DNA of 34,553 nt from positions 1 to 34,553 of the forward strand of contig CAZPMT010000051.1 of assembly GCA_964587655.1 (NCBI GenBank). The letters run 5' to 3'. Positions 25,101-30,853 of this stretch are shown here, one piece after another. The first letter of the stretch is position 1. The number at the start of each line of letters is the position of its first letter. The stretch comes from CAZPMT01 sp964587655 (GTDB lineage: Bacteria; Hydrogenedentota; Hydrogenedentia; Hydrogenedentales; SLHB01). The position numbers were made by a program, and so were the translations under genes. Below the pieces are notes generated by a model. That model saw only the letters and a list, made by a program, of their open reading frames with translations, did not search any database and was not told where the DNA came from.

Positions 25101-25382
25101 GATCCCCTAGGTACTAGGCACCACACCATTCTCGATCGAGTGGCTGCGAACGCGAGAAGGCTGAAAGATCTGAAAAGTCAAAGGGATGCCGCGGACGCAC
25201 TCAGGAAAGCCGCGGGAGCAGGCAAGAAGATCATTGGCGTTCCTCGAACCGGGTTTACCGGCTGCATGCTCGACTTTCTATTCGATCACCTCAAGCTCTG
25301 CAGCAATCATCCGGAAATCTGCAAACCTCCGGTGCCGCTGCACAAGAGCTTGCGGGACGAGCCGTCCAGGTGGGACTCATAG
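19131..25382 (+). CDS. Teneurin-like YD/RHS-repeat lipoprotein
   Basis: The 2083-residue protein has signal peptide ending LTTGC (Cys22 predicted lipidated), Fn3 domain 25-120 and 23 Gly-Glu pairs at 124-169. A carboxypeptidase-regulatory/transthyretin-like domain covers about 217-290 (LRGRVIDSAEAPIPGVAITI, then REDGAFDLAV). A beta-rich region about 300-750 contains YVWDGLDAYGR. Six NHL blades at about 761-1105 follow the pattern LAVGPDGSLYIADxxNNRIRxVGPDG. YD repeats run from about 1120 to 1960 (YDANGNxxSxT), closing in the RHS-core signature LTHFGARDYDPKTGGWMSRDP and YAYAGNDPVNLMDPLG (to about 1995). The last about 88 residues are an unrecognised tip. This order parallels animal teneurins. 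In known relatives the YD shell encloses a toxin or presents a C-terminal domain; here the tip's activity is unknown and no immunity-like gene follows. Leader and N-module match the gene at 7875-11807. Confidence 0.9.
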   Translation: MKLSAVSLTLSLLAVSILTTGCPPDRTPPGLVTAFTATPGDSQVVLAWANPDDRDFEGVRIQRSTEHYPATPTDGTNVYEGVAETATDTGLANGVTCYYSAFAFDEIPNYSAAAQATATPQAAGEGEGEGEGEGEGEGEGEGEGEGEGEGEGEGEGEGEGEGEGEGEGEIPPDPASVASTVDPTAATDVADVTEFLYTGDHPIQTGVDPQDIEARRVAVLRGRVIDSAEAPIPGVAITIFEHPEFGRTLTREDGAFDLAVNGGGPLTVDYAKQDYLPVRRTVEVPWRDYVPVPEVVLVALDPAATVVDFSQPMQVAQGSEITDADGTRRATLLFPQGAKAKMVLKSGAKKALSSLTVRATEYSVGDAGTKAMPAELPPNSAYTYCVEFTADEALKAGGASVEFDPPVVAYVENWLSAEVGDAVPLGYYDRQMGTWRASDSGRVVKILSEEAGAAVLDLDGSGLAASVDALAALGVTDAELQRLAELYAPGDSLWRMAIPHFSAWDANWPFGPPTDAVYPSGTPAPNLPLDSPCEGGLSIVEFQNQILGEEAGVAGTPFKLHYRSDRVPGNRVAYSLRIPLSGAQVPDSLVGIHLEVAVAGRLFTYVVERDHPCVPLLPRLVATPIKGSRLKAAPRPKPSAEAKETVTDLTNQTYTYVWDGLDAYGRILQGRQPVTVRVGYRYCGEYQKTGNFGYNGGGNIEGSKTREDVTLWNKWNGAIGPWDGQAQGLGAWSLTMHHAYDPVGRTLFFGDGRRESASGLGTIITTVAGAGGCGFSGDGGPATQAAFSGIMGLAVGPDGSLYIADIYNNRIRQVGPDGIVTTVLGTGFPGFNGDGRPGTETQIHGAAFVAVGPDGSLYVDDSNNNRIRRVAPNGIVSTVMGSGKNCAQVEDPTCGDGGLAVDAAYAGGGGLAVGPDGSLYIGSGQNHRIRRVDPNGIITNVAGVLGTSGFDENVPAATARLRYPVGLAIGPDGSLYVAEGEMAGIVLRIGPDGMLTRVAGMWYGGWALGADGIPARESNMGDVWGVAVTPEGDIIAMEYNSRRVRRVGPDGIINTIAGNGQAGRVGSGDGGPATQAVLGGTEYGLPFRVAAGKDGSIYLTENCRVRHIWFPLASFSLTDIVIHAPDKDEVYIFNARGKHLQTRHALTGAVLYAFDYDENGLLAAVTDGDGNVIAVERDASGNPKAIVAPHGQRTELAVDAGGYLAGITNPAGESVQCAYSADGLLETFIDARGGIHRFGYDEVGRLVTDEDAAGSITTLTRSDSDGEFDVTVTTASGLTRPYRVERLATGAKKLTNASCCGNGVQATIGTDGSYAITYPDGATGSVIFGPDPLWGMQVSRASGQTISTPGGLTLRFDTDRQVSLANPTDFFSITTASDVWQVNGRAYTSDYDGASRTFTDTTPEGRQNITILDDKGRVFQEQSLGLYPTIYTHDAQGRLTAITFGSGSEARTAAFGYDDAGNLASTTDALGGVRRYEYDGAGRVVQETLEDGAISRFAYDANGNIVSVTPPGRPAHAFTYSPVDLLTSYAPPGGGSTTVYAYDADRRQVRTTRADGTHIDFEYDTEGQLLTLTTPEGPLSYSYDTAGRLITLTMPDGGGLVYSYDGFLLTGQAWSGAIAGSVQYAYDNDFRVTSVSVNGADPRVLGYDGDGLLARSGDLVLTRSAQNELTAGSAIGNVTDAWTYDGFGKPVAYAASFGAETRYAAQYSYDKRGRIIGKVESIGGGSHTFDYAYDVRSRLLQVKKDGVAFSSYTYDANGNRSSYTGSGGTVNGTYSDQDGLVQYGTATYQYAPDGELIGKTDGGQTTAYRYDALGNLTGATLPGGKRIDYVLDGHGRRIGRKVNGALTQAWLYQDELKPAAELDGAGNVVSRFVYAEDINVPAYMVKGGTVYRFIFDHIGSPRLVIGVQAGEVAQRLDYDEFGNVLQDTAPGFQPFGFAGGLYDSDTGLTHFGARDYDPKTGGWMSRDPLFFVDGNTNLYAYAGNDPVNLMDPLGTRHHTILDRVAANARRLKDLKSQRDAADALRKAAGAGKKIIGVPRTGFTGCMLDFLFDHLKLCSNHPEICKPPVPLHKSLRDEPSRWDS
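19500..19637 (+). repeat. Gly-Glu coding repeat (23 dipeptides)
   Basis: A 138-bp tract encodes 23 Gly-Glu pairs with freely varying synonymous codons. It joins the shared Fn3 module to the transthyretin-like domain. It differs in length from the 20-pair tract of the sister gene, as expected for slippage-prone repeats. Confidence 0.9.
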
Positions 25383-25518
25383 GATTGAAGACTGCGGTGT
25401 GTCATTCGATCTTCATGTTCAATCCGGGATTCATGTGTAGGGTGCTGCCCTCGATTCCGGGTTGTCCGGCGCCGCCCCCGCAACGGCGGTTTATGAACGA
25501 CCTCTCGTGACGGCGAAA

Positions 25519-25526
25519 AACCGATT
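25519..25526. promoter_or_regulatory. LacI-type operator core, upstream pair, site 1
   Basis: AACCGATT fits the AANCGNTT core of LacI/GalR-family operators. Its surroundings GAAAAACCGATTG are repeated at site 3 (25665-25677). It is the upstream member of a two-site arrangement whose second member is the palindrome at 25558. Confidence 0.35.
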
Positions 25527-25557
25527 GCACCGCGCAGCTAAAGGGCCGAACGGTTAT

Positions 25558-25571
25558 GGTAATCGATTACT
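25558..25571. promoter_or_regulatory. LacI-type operator, upstream pair, site 2
   Basis: GGTAATCGATTACT contains the perfect 12-bp palindrome GTAATCGATTAC with a central CG, the layout bound by LacI/GalR repressors. It lies 39 bp after site 1, closely matching the 41-bp spacing of the downstream pair. Confidence 0.5.
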
Positions 25572-25668
25572 GCAAACGTGGTGTCCAAGGGTTTGATGCA
25601 AGATTCGCGAATTGGCAGCGTTGTCAGTATTCTGCTTGGACCGGGGGCTTCGCGAGAAAATGGAGAAA

Positions 25669-25676
25669 AACCGATT
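25669..25676. promoter_or_regulatory. LacI-type operator core overlapping the -35 box, site 3
   Basis: AACCGATT runs into TTGACA (25675-25680), so a bound repressor would cover the -35 hexamer. The 13-base context is shared with site 1. Confidence 0.4.
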
Positions 25677-25703
25677 GACACGGGCGCGAATCTGTGCTAC
25701 CCT
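25675..25703 (+). promoter_or_regulatory. Promoter of the second pseudopilin gene
   Basis: A consensus TTGACA at 25675-25680 is followed after 17 bp by TACCCT at 25698-25703, a weak -10. Transcription would begin near 25710, inside operator site 4. The 5' leader of about 70 nt ends in GAGAGAGGAGA before the start codon. A strong -35, weak -10 and flanking operators fit a tightly controlled promoter. Confidence 0.55.
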
Positions 25704-25709
25704 CTCTGT

Positions 25710-25723
25710 GGTAACCGATTACC
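25710..25723. promoter_or_regulatory. LacI-type operator at the transcription start, site 4
   Basis: GGTAACCGATTACC is a 14-bp palindrome with one mismatched pair and a central CG. It is placed over the predicted transcription start, the classical position for repression. No LacI-family regulator gene is in the window, so the regulator must be encoded elsewhere. Confidence 0.55.
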
Positions 25724-25782
25724 GGTTGCCTTGACTTTGCGGCTGAAAAGCAATAACTAAGTGAGAGAGGAGACATCATGTC

Positions 25783-26643
25783 ATGAGGAACAAAGGATTC
25801 ACGCTTATTGAATTGCTGGTCGTGATCGCCATCATTGGCATCTTGGCGGCTATCCTGCTGCCCGCGTTGGCGCGGGCGCGGGAATCGGCAAGGCGCGCGA
25901 GCTGCGCGAACAACTTCAAGCAGTTCGGCGTCATTTTCAAGATGTACGCTAATGAGGCCAAGGGCCAGAAGTTCCCACCGCTCAAGCACGCGGGATATGC
26001 GGCCGACCGTACGTGTACAAGGCCCCAGACGCCGGATTTCTACTACCAGCCGGATGTTGTGTACCCCGAGTATCTGACGGACGTCAACATTTGTATGTGT
26101 CCGTCCGACCCGAAAATGCAGAGCGATATCGAAGCGGGCAAGTGGCATTGCGACTGGGATCGGACCCAGCCGTGCCCCTGCAAATGGAACTCCCGATCGT
26201 ATATCTATGCGGGATGGGTTCTGTCTTCCGAAATCGTGATGGCGCCGGGCGCGGACCTCAATCCCATTCCTCCCGGTTGGGAGTACTTCAACATGGCCTT
26301 CGTGTTGCTGTGGGGTAGTGACGATTTCAATGTGGAGAAGCCCACCAGGTCCGAAGAAGCCGCGGTGGTTGATAGGGACATTACTCTCAGCGATGGGCAG
26401 ACCCTGTACCGTCTTCGGGAAGGCATCGAGCGGTTCATGATCACCGATATCAACAATCCCGCAGCGTCGGCAAAGGCTCAGAGCGAGATCTGGATTTTCA
26501 TGGATGAGCTCAGCACCGACATTGAAGAATTCAACCACATTCCGGGCGGCGCCAACGTGCTCTTCCTGGACGGCCATGTCGAGTTCATCAGGTATCCCGG
26601 GAAGTGGCCCGTTACAACCATGATGGCCTTTATCACAGGCTAG
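25783..26643 (+). CDS. Pseudopilin-like protein of the prepilin/DG-motif type
   Basis: The 286-residue protein starts MRNKGFTLIELLVVIAIIGI. The prepilin-peptidase site is after G5, F6 becomes residue 1 of the mature protein, and the conserved Glu and a long hydrophobic helix follow. LPALARARESARRASCANNFKQ is the usual continuation in the large families of these proteins in Planctomycetota-like bacteria. The C-terminal NHIPGGANVLFLDGHVEFI is the H-x9-DG processing-associated signature, here with ten residues between H and DG. Several Cys residues (C-x-C-P at CMCPSD, CPCKW) may form disulphides. The ATG at 25783 overlaps a tiny ATG-TCA-TGA that begins at 25778, a possible translational tuner. 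Function is unknown; such proteins are often co-regulated with sugar catabolism genes, fitting the operator array upstream. Confidence 0.85.
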   Translation: MRNKGFTLIELLVVIAIIGILAAILLPALARARESARRASCANNFKQFGVIFKMYANEAKGQKFPPLKHAGYAADRTCTRPQTPDFYYQPDVVYPEYLTDVNICMCPSDPKMQSDIEAGKWHCDWDRTQPCPCKWNSRSYIYAGWVLSSEIVMAPGADLNPIPPGWEYFNMAFVLLWGSDDFNVEKPTRSEEAAVVDRDITLSDGQTLYRLREGIERFMITDINNPAASAKAQSEIWIFMDELSTDIEEFNHIPGGANVLFLDGHVEFIRYPGKWPVTTMMAFITG

Positions 26644-26677
26644 CACGCGCGAAGACCACGGTTGCCGGTGTTTCAGC

Positions 26678-26702
26678 GGGCCGGTTTCGGAAGAGTCGGC
26701 CC
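26678..26702 (+). terminator. Possible weak terminator after the pseudopilin gene
   Basis: GGGCCG and CGGCCC form a 6-bp GC stem around a 13-nt loop, followed by ACTTTCTG. It lies 35 bp past the stop. The T-run is poor, so this is only a candidate. The remainder of 26644-26958 holds the inverted-repeat element at 26800-26907 and no gene. Confidence 0.25.
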
Positions 26703-26799
26703 ACTTTCTGTACATCCCCTAGCCCGGATTTCTCACAGTCATGGTTATGTCTGCCATAAGAGCGTGGCAGCCGAAATGTCTGTGGCTAAGGTAGAAAAA

Positions 26800-26907
26800 C
26801 ACAGTGTCATTGCGAGCGAAGCGAAGCAATCCCCCGAGCTTGCGAGATGATCGTCTCGCGTGCGCGGCTTTGGGAGATTGCTTCGCTTCGCTCGCAATGA
26901 CACTGTG
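26800..26907. repeat. Long inverted-repeat element with 32-bp perfect arms
   Basis: Bases 26800-26831 and 26876-26907 are exact reverse complements. The loop of 44 nt contains its own hairpin GCGAGA/TCTCGC. It shares TGTCATTGCGAG ends and the GAAGCAATC(CCC) inner block with the element at 7561-7668. It is placed between two convergent genes, typical of dispersed palindromes of the 'TCATTGCGAG...GAAGCAATC' type seen in many bacteria. Confidence 0.85.
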
Positions 26908-26958
26908 AGAAAACCAGGCTAGAACCGTTGATTGACTGTCGGCGCCGTATATGAGGGC

Positions 26959-28998
26959 CTACCAGAGAATCTCCGTCATCAGCGCGGGGTGATCCGACTG
27001 TGGGCCGACAAGGAAGTGGGAATCCTTCACGGACGTTCCGGGCGATACGAAGATGTGGTCGATCCGTCCACGATTCTCGACTTCCCTGCCCTCGACGTTT
27101 CCACCGTCTGCAAGGACCCATGAATCGTCCAGCATCCCCGTGGCAAGCGTGTAGCCTTCCTCGCCCGGTCGCGAGTTGAAGTCGCCCATGGCGATCACGT
27201 TTTCTCTGCCGCGGACGGATTCGATCACGGCCTGTTGCTGAATCGCGGACCCGTGATTGCCGAGGTGGGTGACGACCACCGTGAAGGTCTTCCCCCCGAC
27301 GGGGATCTCCGCTCTGACGGCGGCGGTCTGTTCCTTCCGATGTTTTCCGGGTGAGTGGCTGTACATGAAGAAGGTTCGGGGATCTTGGATCGGGTACTTG
27401 GAGAGCAGGGCGACGCCGAACGTTCCGGTCACGGGACTCGGGCCATAGTAGGAATACATACTTAACTTGTCGGCGTAATATCGCACGACGTCGCAGTTGC
27501 CGCCGGCGATGCGATTCGTGTCGCTTTCCTGTAGGCCGATGACGTCGGGATCCGCCTTGCGCAGGACGGCGAGTTGCTCGTCGAAGCTCCGAGCGCCGTC
27601 GGCGCTGTATCCCTGTTGGATGTTGTAGGTCAGAACTTTCAAGGTTTTCTTGGGCGCCGCCGGCGCGACGGGCCGTGCCGCCGTAAGAAACGCGGCGGCG
27701 ATCGCGATCAGGCCGAGGACGATCGCCGGCATTGATCCAACGGTTCCTCTCCACGTTCCCGGCAAAGCAAACTTCTCCTTCCGGATCAGAAGGACTGGAA
27801 CGCCAAGGCCAAGCCCGGCTACGAGGTATACGCACCAGAACCTGTCGCGGAAGTACGGCCCGATAACTGGGACGTAGTCATATACCGTCGTGAATATGTG
27901 AGCGAAGATCATCAGCACAAGGAAAAGGGAGGCGAGCGAAAAGGAGCCTGCAAGGACGCGGAAGGGAGGCTTCGCGTCGTTGATCTCCTGTGCGAACAAC
28001 ATAAAATCCAGGAGGATGATGGGGAAACTGATCAGCATCAGCGCCAGCGAGACGTGTGCGAGGAAGCCAACGGGAGGCGCATAGAGCGGATATGCGGCGG
28101 GATCGTCCGGAAGGGCGGCCTGATGGGTGAAGATCGTCGTGACCATCGAGACGATGAAAAGAAGGTTCCATCCGAGAATCGTCCCGCGGCGGAAAAGCAG
28201 CCCCGAAACGCCTTCCCGCCACAGTTTGTCAAGCGGCGACGAAGTGTGAATGTGGATTGTAAACGCGCATATGGAGATAACCAGCAGGGAGACGACGTAC
28301 GCGTAACCCGCCTCGGTCCACCGGGCAATGACGTTAGGGCTGATGAACGCGAAGTAGATAAGGATAAGCGCCGACATCATGCCCAAACATAACCCCGGCA
28401 CGCGCGCGACGCCGGAGTGGGGGAGAGGCGCTTCTTCTTCACTCCCGCGCGGCTTGAGGAGACCGGGCACGAGGAGACCTCCGATCAAGGCGAGGCCCCA
28501 TCCAATCGACTGGAACCAACTCCACGTCGAGATGTCCAGACCGGAGTTGAGTGTCCTGAAAAGGACCGAGAGCAAGAGCGCGACGGCCATGCCCATGCCG
28601 GCTGACGCCACATCACAGTTTGTCAAGCGGCGACAAACTGTGAGCGAACGCCCCTCTTGATCGCGGGCCCGGAACAATGACGGGAACAGAAGCAGAAAGC
28701 AGGCCACGCCGATCCCGGAGATGTACATCCTGCCTCGCGTGGCAAACATCGGCTCCAACGCCCTGCACAGAAGCATCGCTTCGCCGATGAGGACGAGGAC
28801 CCAACCCGGAAGACCTCGCCTGAAGAAGAGGAGGAGCACCGGCGAAAACAGAAAGAAGAGTGCTCCTATCTCGATTACGAGTCCCGTCGAAAGGAGGCCG
28901 AAAGCGTATACCGCCTCGACGAAGTCCGAGAGAAGCTGAAAAAAGAACAGGAAAAGGATTCCGCAAAACGCCGTCCGCGCGTACAAACGTGTTTCCAT
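26959..28998 (-). CDS. Polytopic membrane protein with C-terminal endonuclease/exonuclease/phosphatase domain
   Basis: ATG 28996-28998 (METRLYARTAFCGILFLFFF) is preferred over an upstream TTG because GGGAGG lies eight bases ahead; 679 residues. The first about 430 residues contain roughly eleven hydrophobic segments separated by short loops. The rest is an EEP (Mg2+-dependent phosphodiesterase) domain with VLTYNIQQGYS, IGLQESDTNR, VVVTHLGNHG, MGDFNSRPGE, GRIDHIFVS and SDHPALM. All usual metal and catalytic positions (Asn, Glu, Asp-x-Asn, Asp-His, final SDH) are present. The order, multi-span membrane part then EEP domain, recalls eukaryotic Cwh43/PGAP2IP, so a membrane-lipid or glycolipid phosphodiester is a plausible substrate, an inference. 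Two loops carry in-frame copies of the ACAGTTTGTC palindrome. It is last in the exporter operon, 70 bp after the TolC-like gene. Confidence 0.85.
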   Translation of the reverse strand: METRLYARTAFCGILFLFFFQLLSDFVEAVYAFGLLSTGLVIEIGALFFLFSPVLLLFFRRGLPGWVLVLIGEAMLLCRALEPMFATRGRMYISGIGVACFLLLFPSLFRARDQEGRSLTVCRRLTNCDVASAGMGMAVALLLSVLFRTLNSGLDISTWSWFQSIGWGLALIGGLLVPGLLKPRGSEEEAPLPHSGVARVPGLCLGMMSALILIYFAFISPNVIARWTEAGYAYVVSLLVISICAFTIHIHTSSPLDKLWREGVSGLLFRRGTILGWNLLFIVSMVTTIFTHQAALPDDPAAYPLYAPPVGFLAHVSLALMLISFPIILLDFMLFAQEINDAKPPFRVLAGSFSLASLFLVLMIFAHIFTTVYDYVPVIGPYFRDRFWCVYLVAGLGLGVPVLLIRKEKFALPGTWRGTVGSMPAIVLGLIAIAAAFLTAARPVAPAAPKKTLKVLTYNIQQGYSADGARSFDEQLAVLRKADPDVIGLQESDTNRIAGGNCDVVRYYADKLSMYSYYGPSPVTGTFGVALLSKYPIQDPRTFFMYSHSPGKHRKEQTAAVRAEIPVGGKTFTVVVTHLGNHGSAIQQQAVIESVRGRENVIAMGDFNSRPGEEGYTLATGMLDDSWVLADGGNVEGREVENRGRIDHIFVSPGTSVKDSHFLVGPQSDHPALMTEILW
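28220..28248. repeat. Palindromic repeat (ACAGTTTGTC family), in-frame copy 1 of the EEP gene
   Basis: The left arm CACAGTTTGTC, the loop AAGCGGC and the first three bases of the right arm are identical to 28613-28643; the right arm differs at two bases. On the coding strand it encodes part of TSSPLDKLWREG, a hydrophilic loop between membrane segments. Confidence 0.8.
28613..28643. repeat. Palindromic repeat (ACAGTTTGTC family), in-frame copy 2 of the EEP gene
   Basis: Perfect 12-base arms TCACAGTTTGTC/GACAAACTGTGA enclose AAGCGGC. The coding strand reads LTVCRRLTNCD here, in a different frame of the element from the copy at 28220-28248. It too falls in a loop between membrane helices. Confidence 0.85.
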
Positions 28999-29068
28999 CC
29001 GGATTGCCTCCCGAAGCCGCAACGCTTCTCCGAGCGCAGGCGGCGTTCTTCTCGGCGCGACGGGAAGT

Positions 29069-30841
29069 CTAGCGGACAGTCGCCGCCGATGGTGCTTCTT
29101 CGAGCGTGACGGGCTCGCGCCCCGGGCATGTCACGCCTCGGCGCTCGATGAGCGATCCTTCAAGACGATAGAGGTTCACTATCGCTTTGAGATAGGCGGC
29201 CTGCGCCTGCACCTCGTTGATGCGTGCGGACAGCAGATCCCGTTGAGCTTGGGCCACGAGAAGAGTGGTTGACCTTCCTATCCGGAACTTTTCTGTTTCG
29301 GCGTCGAGAGTCTGTTCCTGAAGCCGGCGCGTCGCGGCGGTGGCGGCTATCTGTTCTTGTGAACGTCCGACTTCGACGTACGCGGTGCGGACGTCTTGCT
29401 CGACAAGCTGGGCCATGTTGAGCAGGGCCTCCCGATCCGCTTGCCGGGTAAGATCGGCTCTTGCGTGAAGGGCTTGGGCGGCGCGGTTGCCAATAGGGTA
29501 ACTGAACTGCGCTCCCACTTGCGTGGAGTAATGGCTGTCCCTCACGTCCCGTCTCGCCACCATGAACGAATCGGCGTATTCGGTCCGATTGAGATTCCTG
29601 CCCATGTCGATGAAAAGATCGAGTTGGGGAAGAAGGCCGTTCTTCGTCTTCACGATCTCGAGGTCGTCTCGCTTGATCTGAAGCCGCGCCTGGTTAAGGT
29701 CGGGGCGCATTCGCCGGGCGAGTTTGACCGAATCCTCGATCTGGCTCAGGAGAATCTCCGGCATCACGGGTTCGGTATTGAGGCGGATTTCCGTGTACCG
29801 CAACGCATCGTCCGAGGGATTCAACAGGCGCAACAGCGCCAGTTGAAGCTTGGTCAAGTTGCTGCGTGCATCGATCAGGGAACTACGCCGCTGCGCGACC
29901 TCGGACGCGGCAGCCGCGCGTTCCGTTTCGGGCAGCCTGCCCAGACGGATTCGTTCCTCGACCTCATCCGCCTGCGTTTGCGCCACCTTGAGCGATTCCT
30001 CGAAGATCGCGATCTGACGCTGAGCGAGAAGGCAGTCCCAATAGGTCTGTTCGACTTGCGAAACAAGGTCCTCCACGAAACCGCGGAGCTGATATTCCGA
30101 CTTGAGCACGTCGAGCTTGGCCTGACGCAGGCTGGCAAGATTGACGCCTAGCCCCATCCCACGCAGCAGTTTCTGAGTCACGGAGAACTGGAGGCCCGAA
30201 GCGTTAGCGTCCGTGTCGGACGCGGAATTAGAACTAGGATCGGTATTCCAATTCCGAGTGGTTGTCCGGCTTGGACCGAAGGTCAGGCTCACGTCGGCGC
30301 CCGTCGGGAGATGCTCCGTAACGCCGACGCTTCCCGCGTCGGTTTTCGTCTTGCTGCCGACTTGCGACGGAACCGGAATCCCCGGGAGCGTTGAGCTACC
30401 GGATCCGCTTATTATGCCGCTGAGTTGGGTCTGGATAAGCAGATCTCTGGTCACGCGATCCTCTGTTCTCGTGTAACCGCCCACGAGGACAGGGTCGAAC
30501 GCCGAGCGTTGCGCGGATACGAACGTCTGCTTCACGGCGGGGGCGATCTCTTGAACGACAAGGGCCTGGTTGTGTTCGAGCGCCATCACAATGGCGCCTT
30601 CCACGGTCAGATTGAGCGCACCGCCCGCTGGTTCAACCTGCGCGGGTGCAGGGGGCGTCTCGTCGCTCCGCTTGTCACTCGCCAGAGGCGGCGGCGACGC
30701 ATGCTCGACCGAGTCCGTCTTGGATTGGACTTTCACCTCGGGTATCACGGGAGACTGCGAGAATTCGAGCCTGGCGCATCCCGCCATCGCGCAGGCGACC
30801 ACTATCAGACCCAGCCACACCACCAGCGATCTCATCGTCAC
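29069..30841 (-). CDS. TolC-family outer-membrane efflux lipoprotein
   Basis: The 590-residue protein has a lipoprotein signal ending MAGC (Cys about 22) and a Pro-rich spacer to about residue 75. Two outer-membrane efflux protein repeats follow, with long amphipathic helices (LNLTVEGAIVMALEHNQALVVQ; VEQTYWDCLLAQRQIAIFEESL; DVRTAYVEVGRSQEQIAATAA; DLLSARINEVQAQAAYLKAIVNLYRLEG). The hallmark L-R-P-E/D-L context appears as MRPDLNQARLQIK. It should form the trimeric outer-membrane duct for the MacA/MacB-like partners encoded immediately upstream (12-bp gap). The start is GTG 30841 with AGGAG five bases ahead; ATG 30835 would remove two residues. A Ser/Asn/Asp-rich insertion at about 190-215 is unusual but probably a surface loop. 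Confidence 0.9.
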   Translation of the reverse strand: MTMRSLVVWLGLIVVACAMAGCARLEFSQSPVIPEVKVQSKTDSVEHASPPPLASDKRSDETPPAPAQVEPAGGALNLTVEGAIVMALEHNQALVVQEIAPAVKQTFVSAQRSAFDPVLVGGYTRTEDRVTRDLLIQTQLSGIISGSGSSTLPGIPVPSQVGSKTKTDAGSVGVTEHLPTGADVSLTFGPSRTTTRNWNTDPSSNSASDTDANASGLQFSVTQKLLRGMGLGVNLASLRQAKLDVLKSEYQLRGFVEDLVSQVEQTYWDCLLAQRQIAIFEESLKVAQTQADEVEERIRLGRLPETERAAAASEVAQRRSSLIDARSNLTKLQLALLRLLNPSDDALRYTEIRLNTEPVMPEILLSQIEDSVKLARRMRPDLNQARLQIKRDDLEIVKTKNGLLPQLDLFIDMGRNLNRTEYADSFMVARRDVRDSHYSTQVGAQFSYPIGNRAAQALHARADLTRQADREALLNMAQLVEQDVRTAYVEVGRSQEQIAATAATRRLQEQTLDAETEKFRIGRSTTLLVAQAQRDLLSARINEVQAQAAYLKAIVNLYRLEGSLIERRGVTCPGREPVTLEEAPSAATVR

Positions 30842-30853
30842 GTTTTCTCCTGG

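Noticed and set aside
25440..25500. Sequence GCCGCCCCCGCAACGGCGG after the YD protein, resembling the core of a cobalamin riboswitch
   Set aside because: The B12-box (AGYCAGGAGACC-like) and the flanking conserved segments are missing and the downstream gene is a pseudopilin. Only a small CCGCC/GGCGG hairpin with three T's remains.
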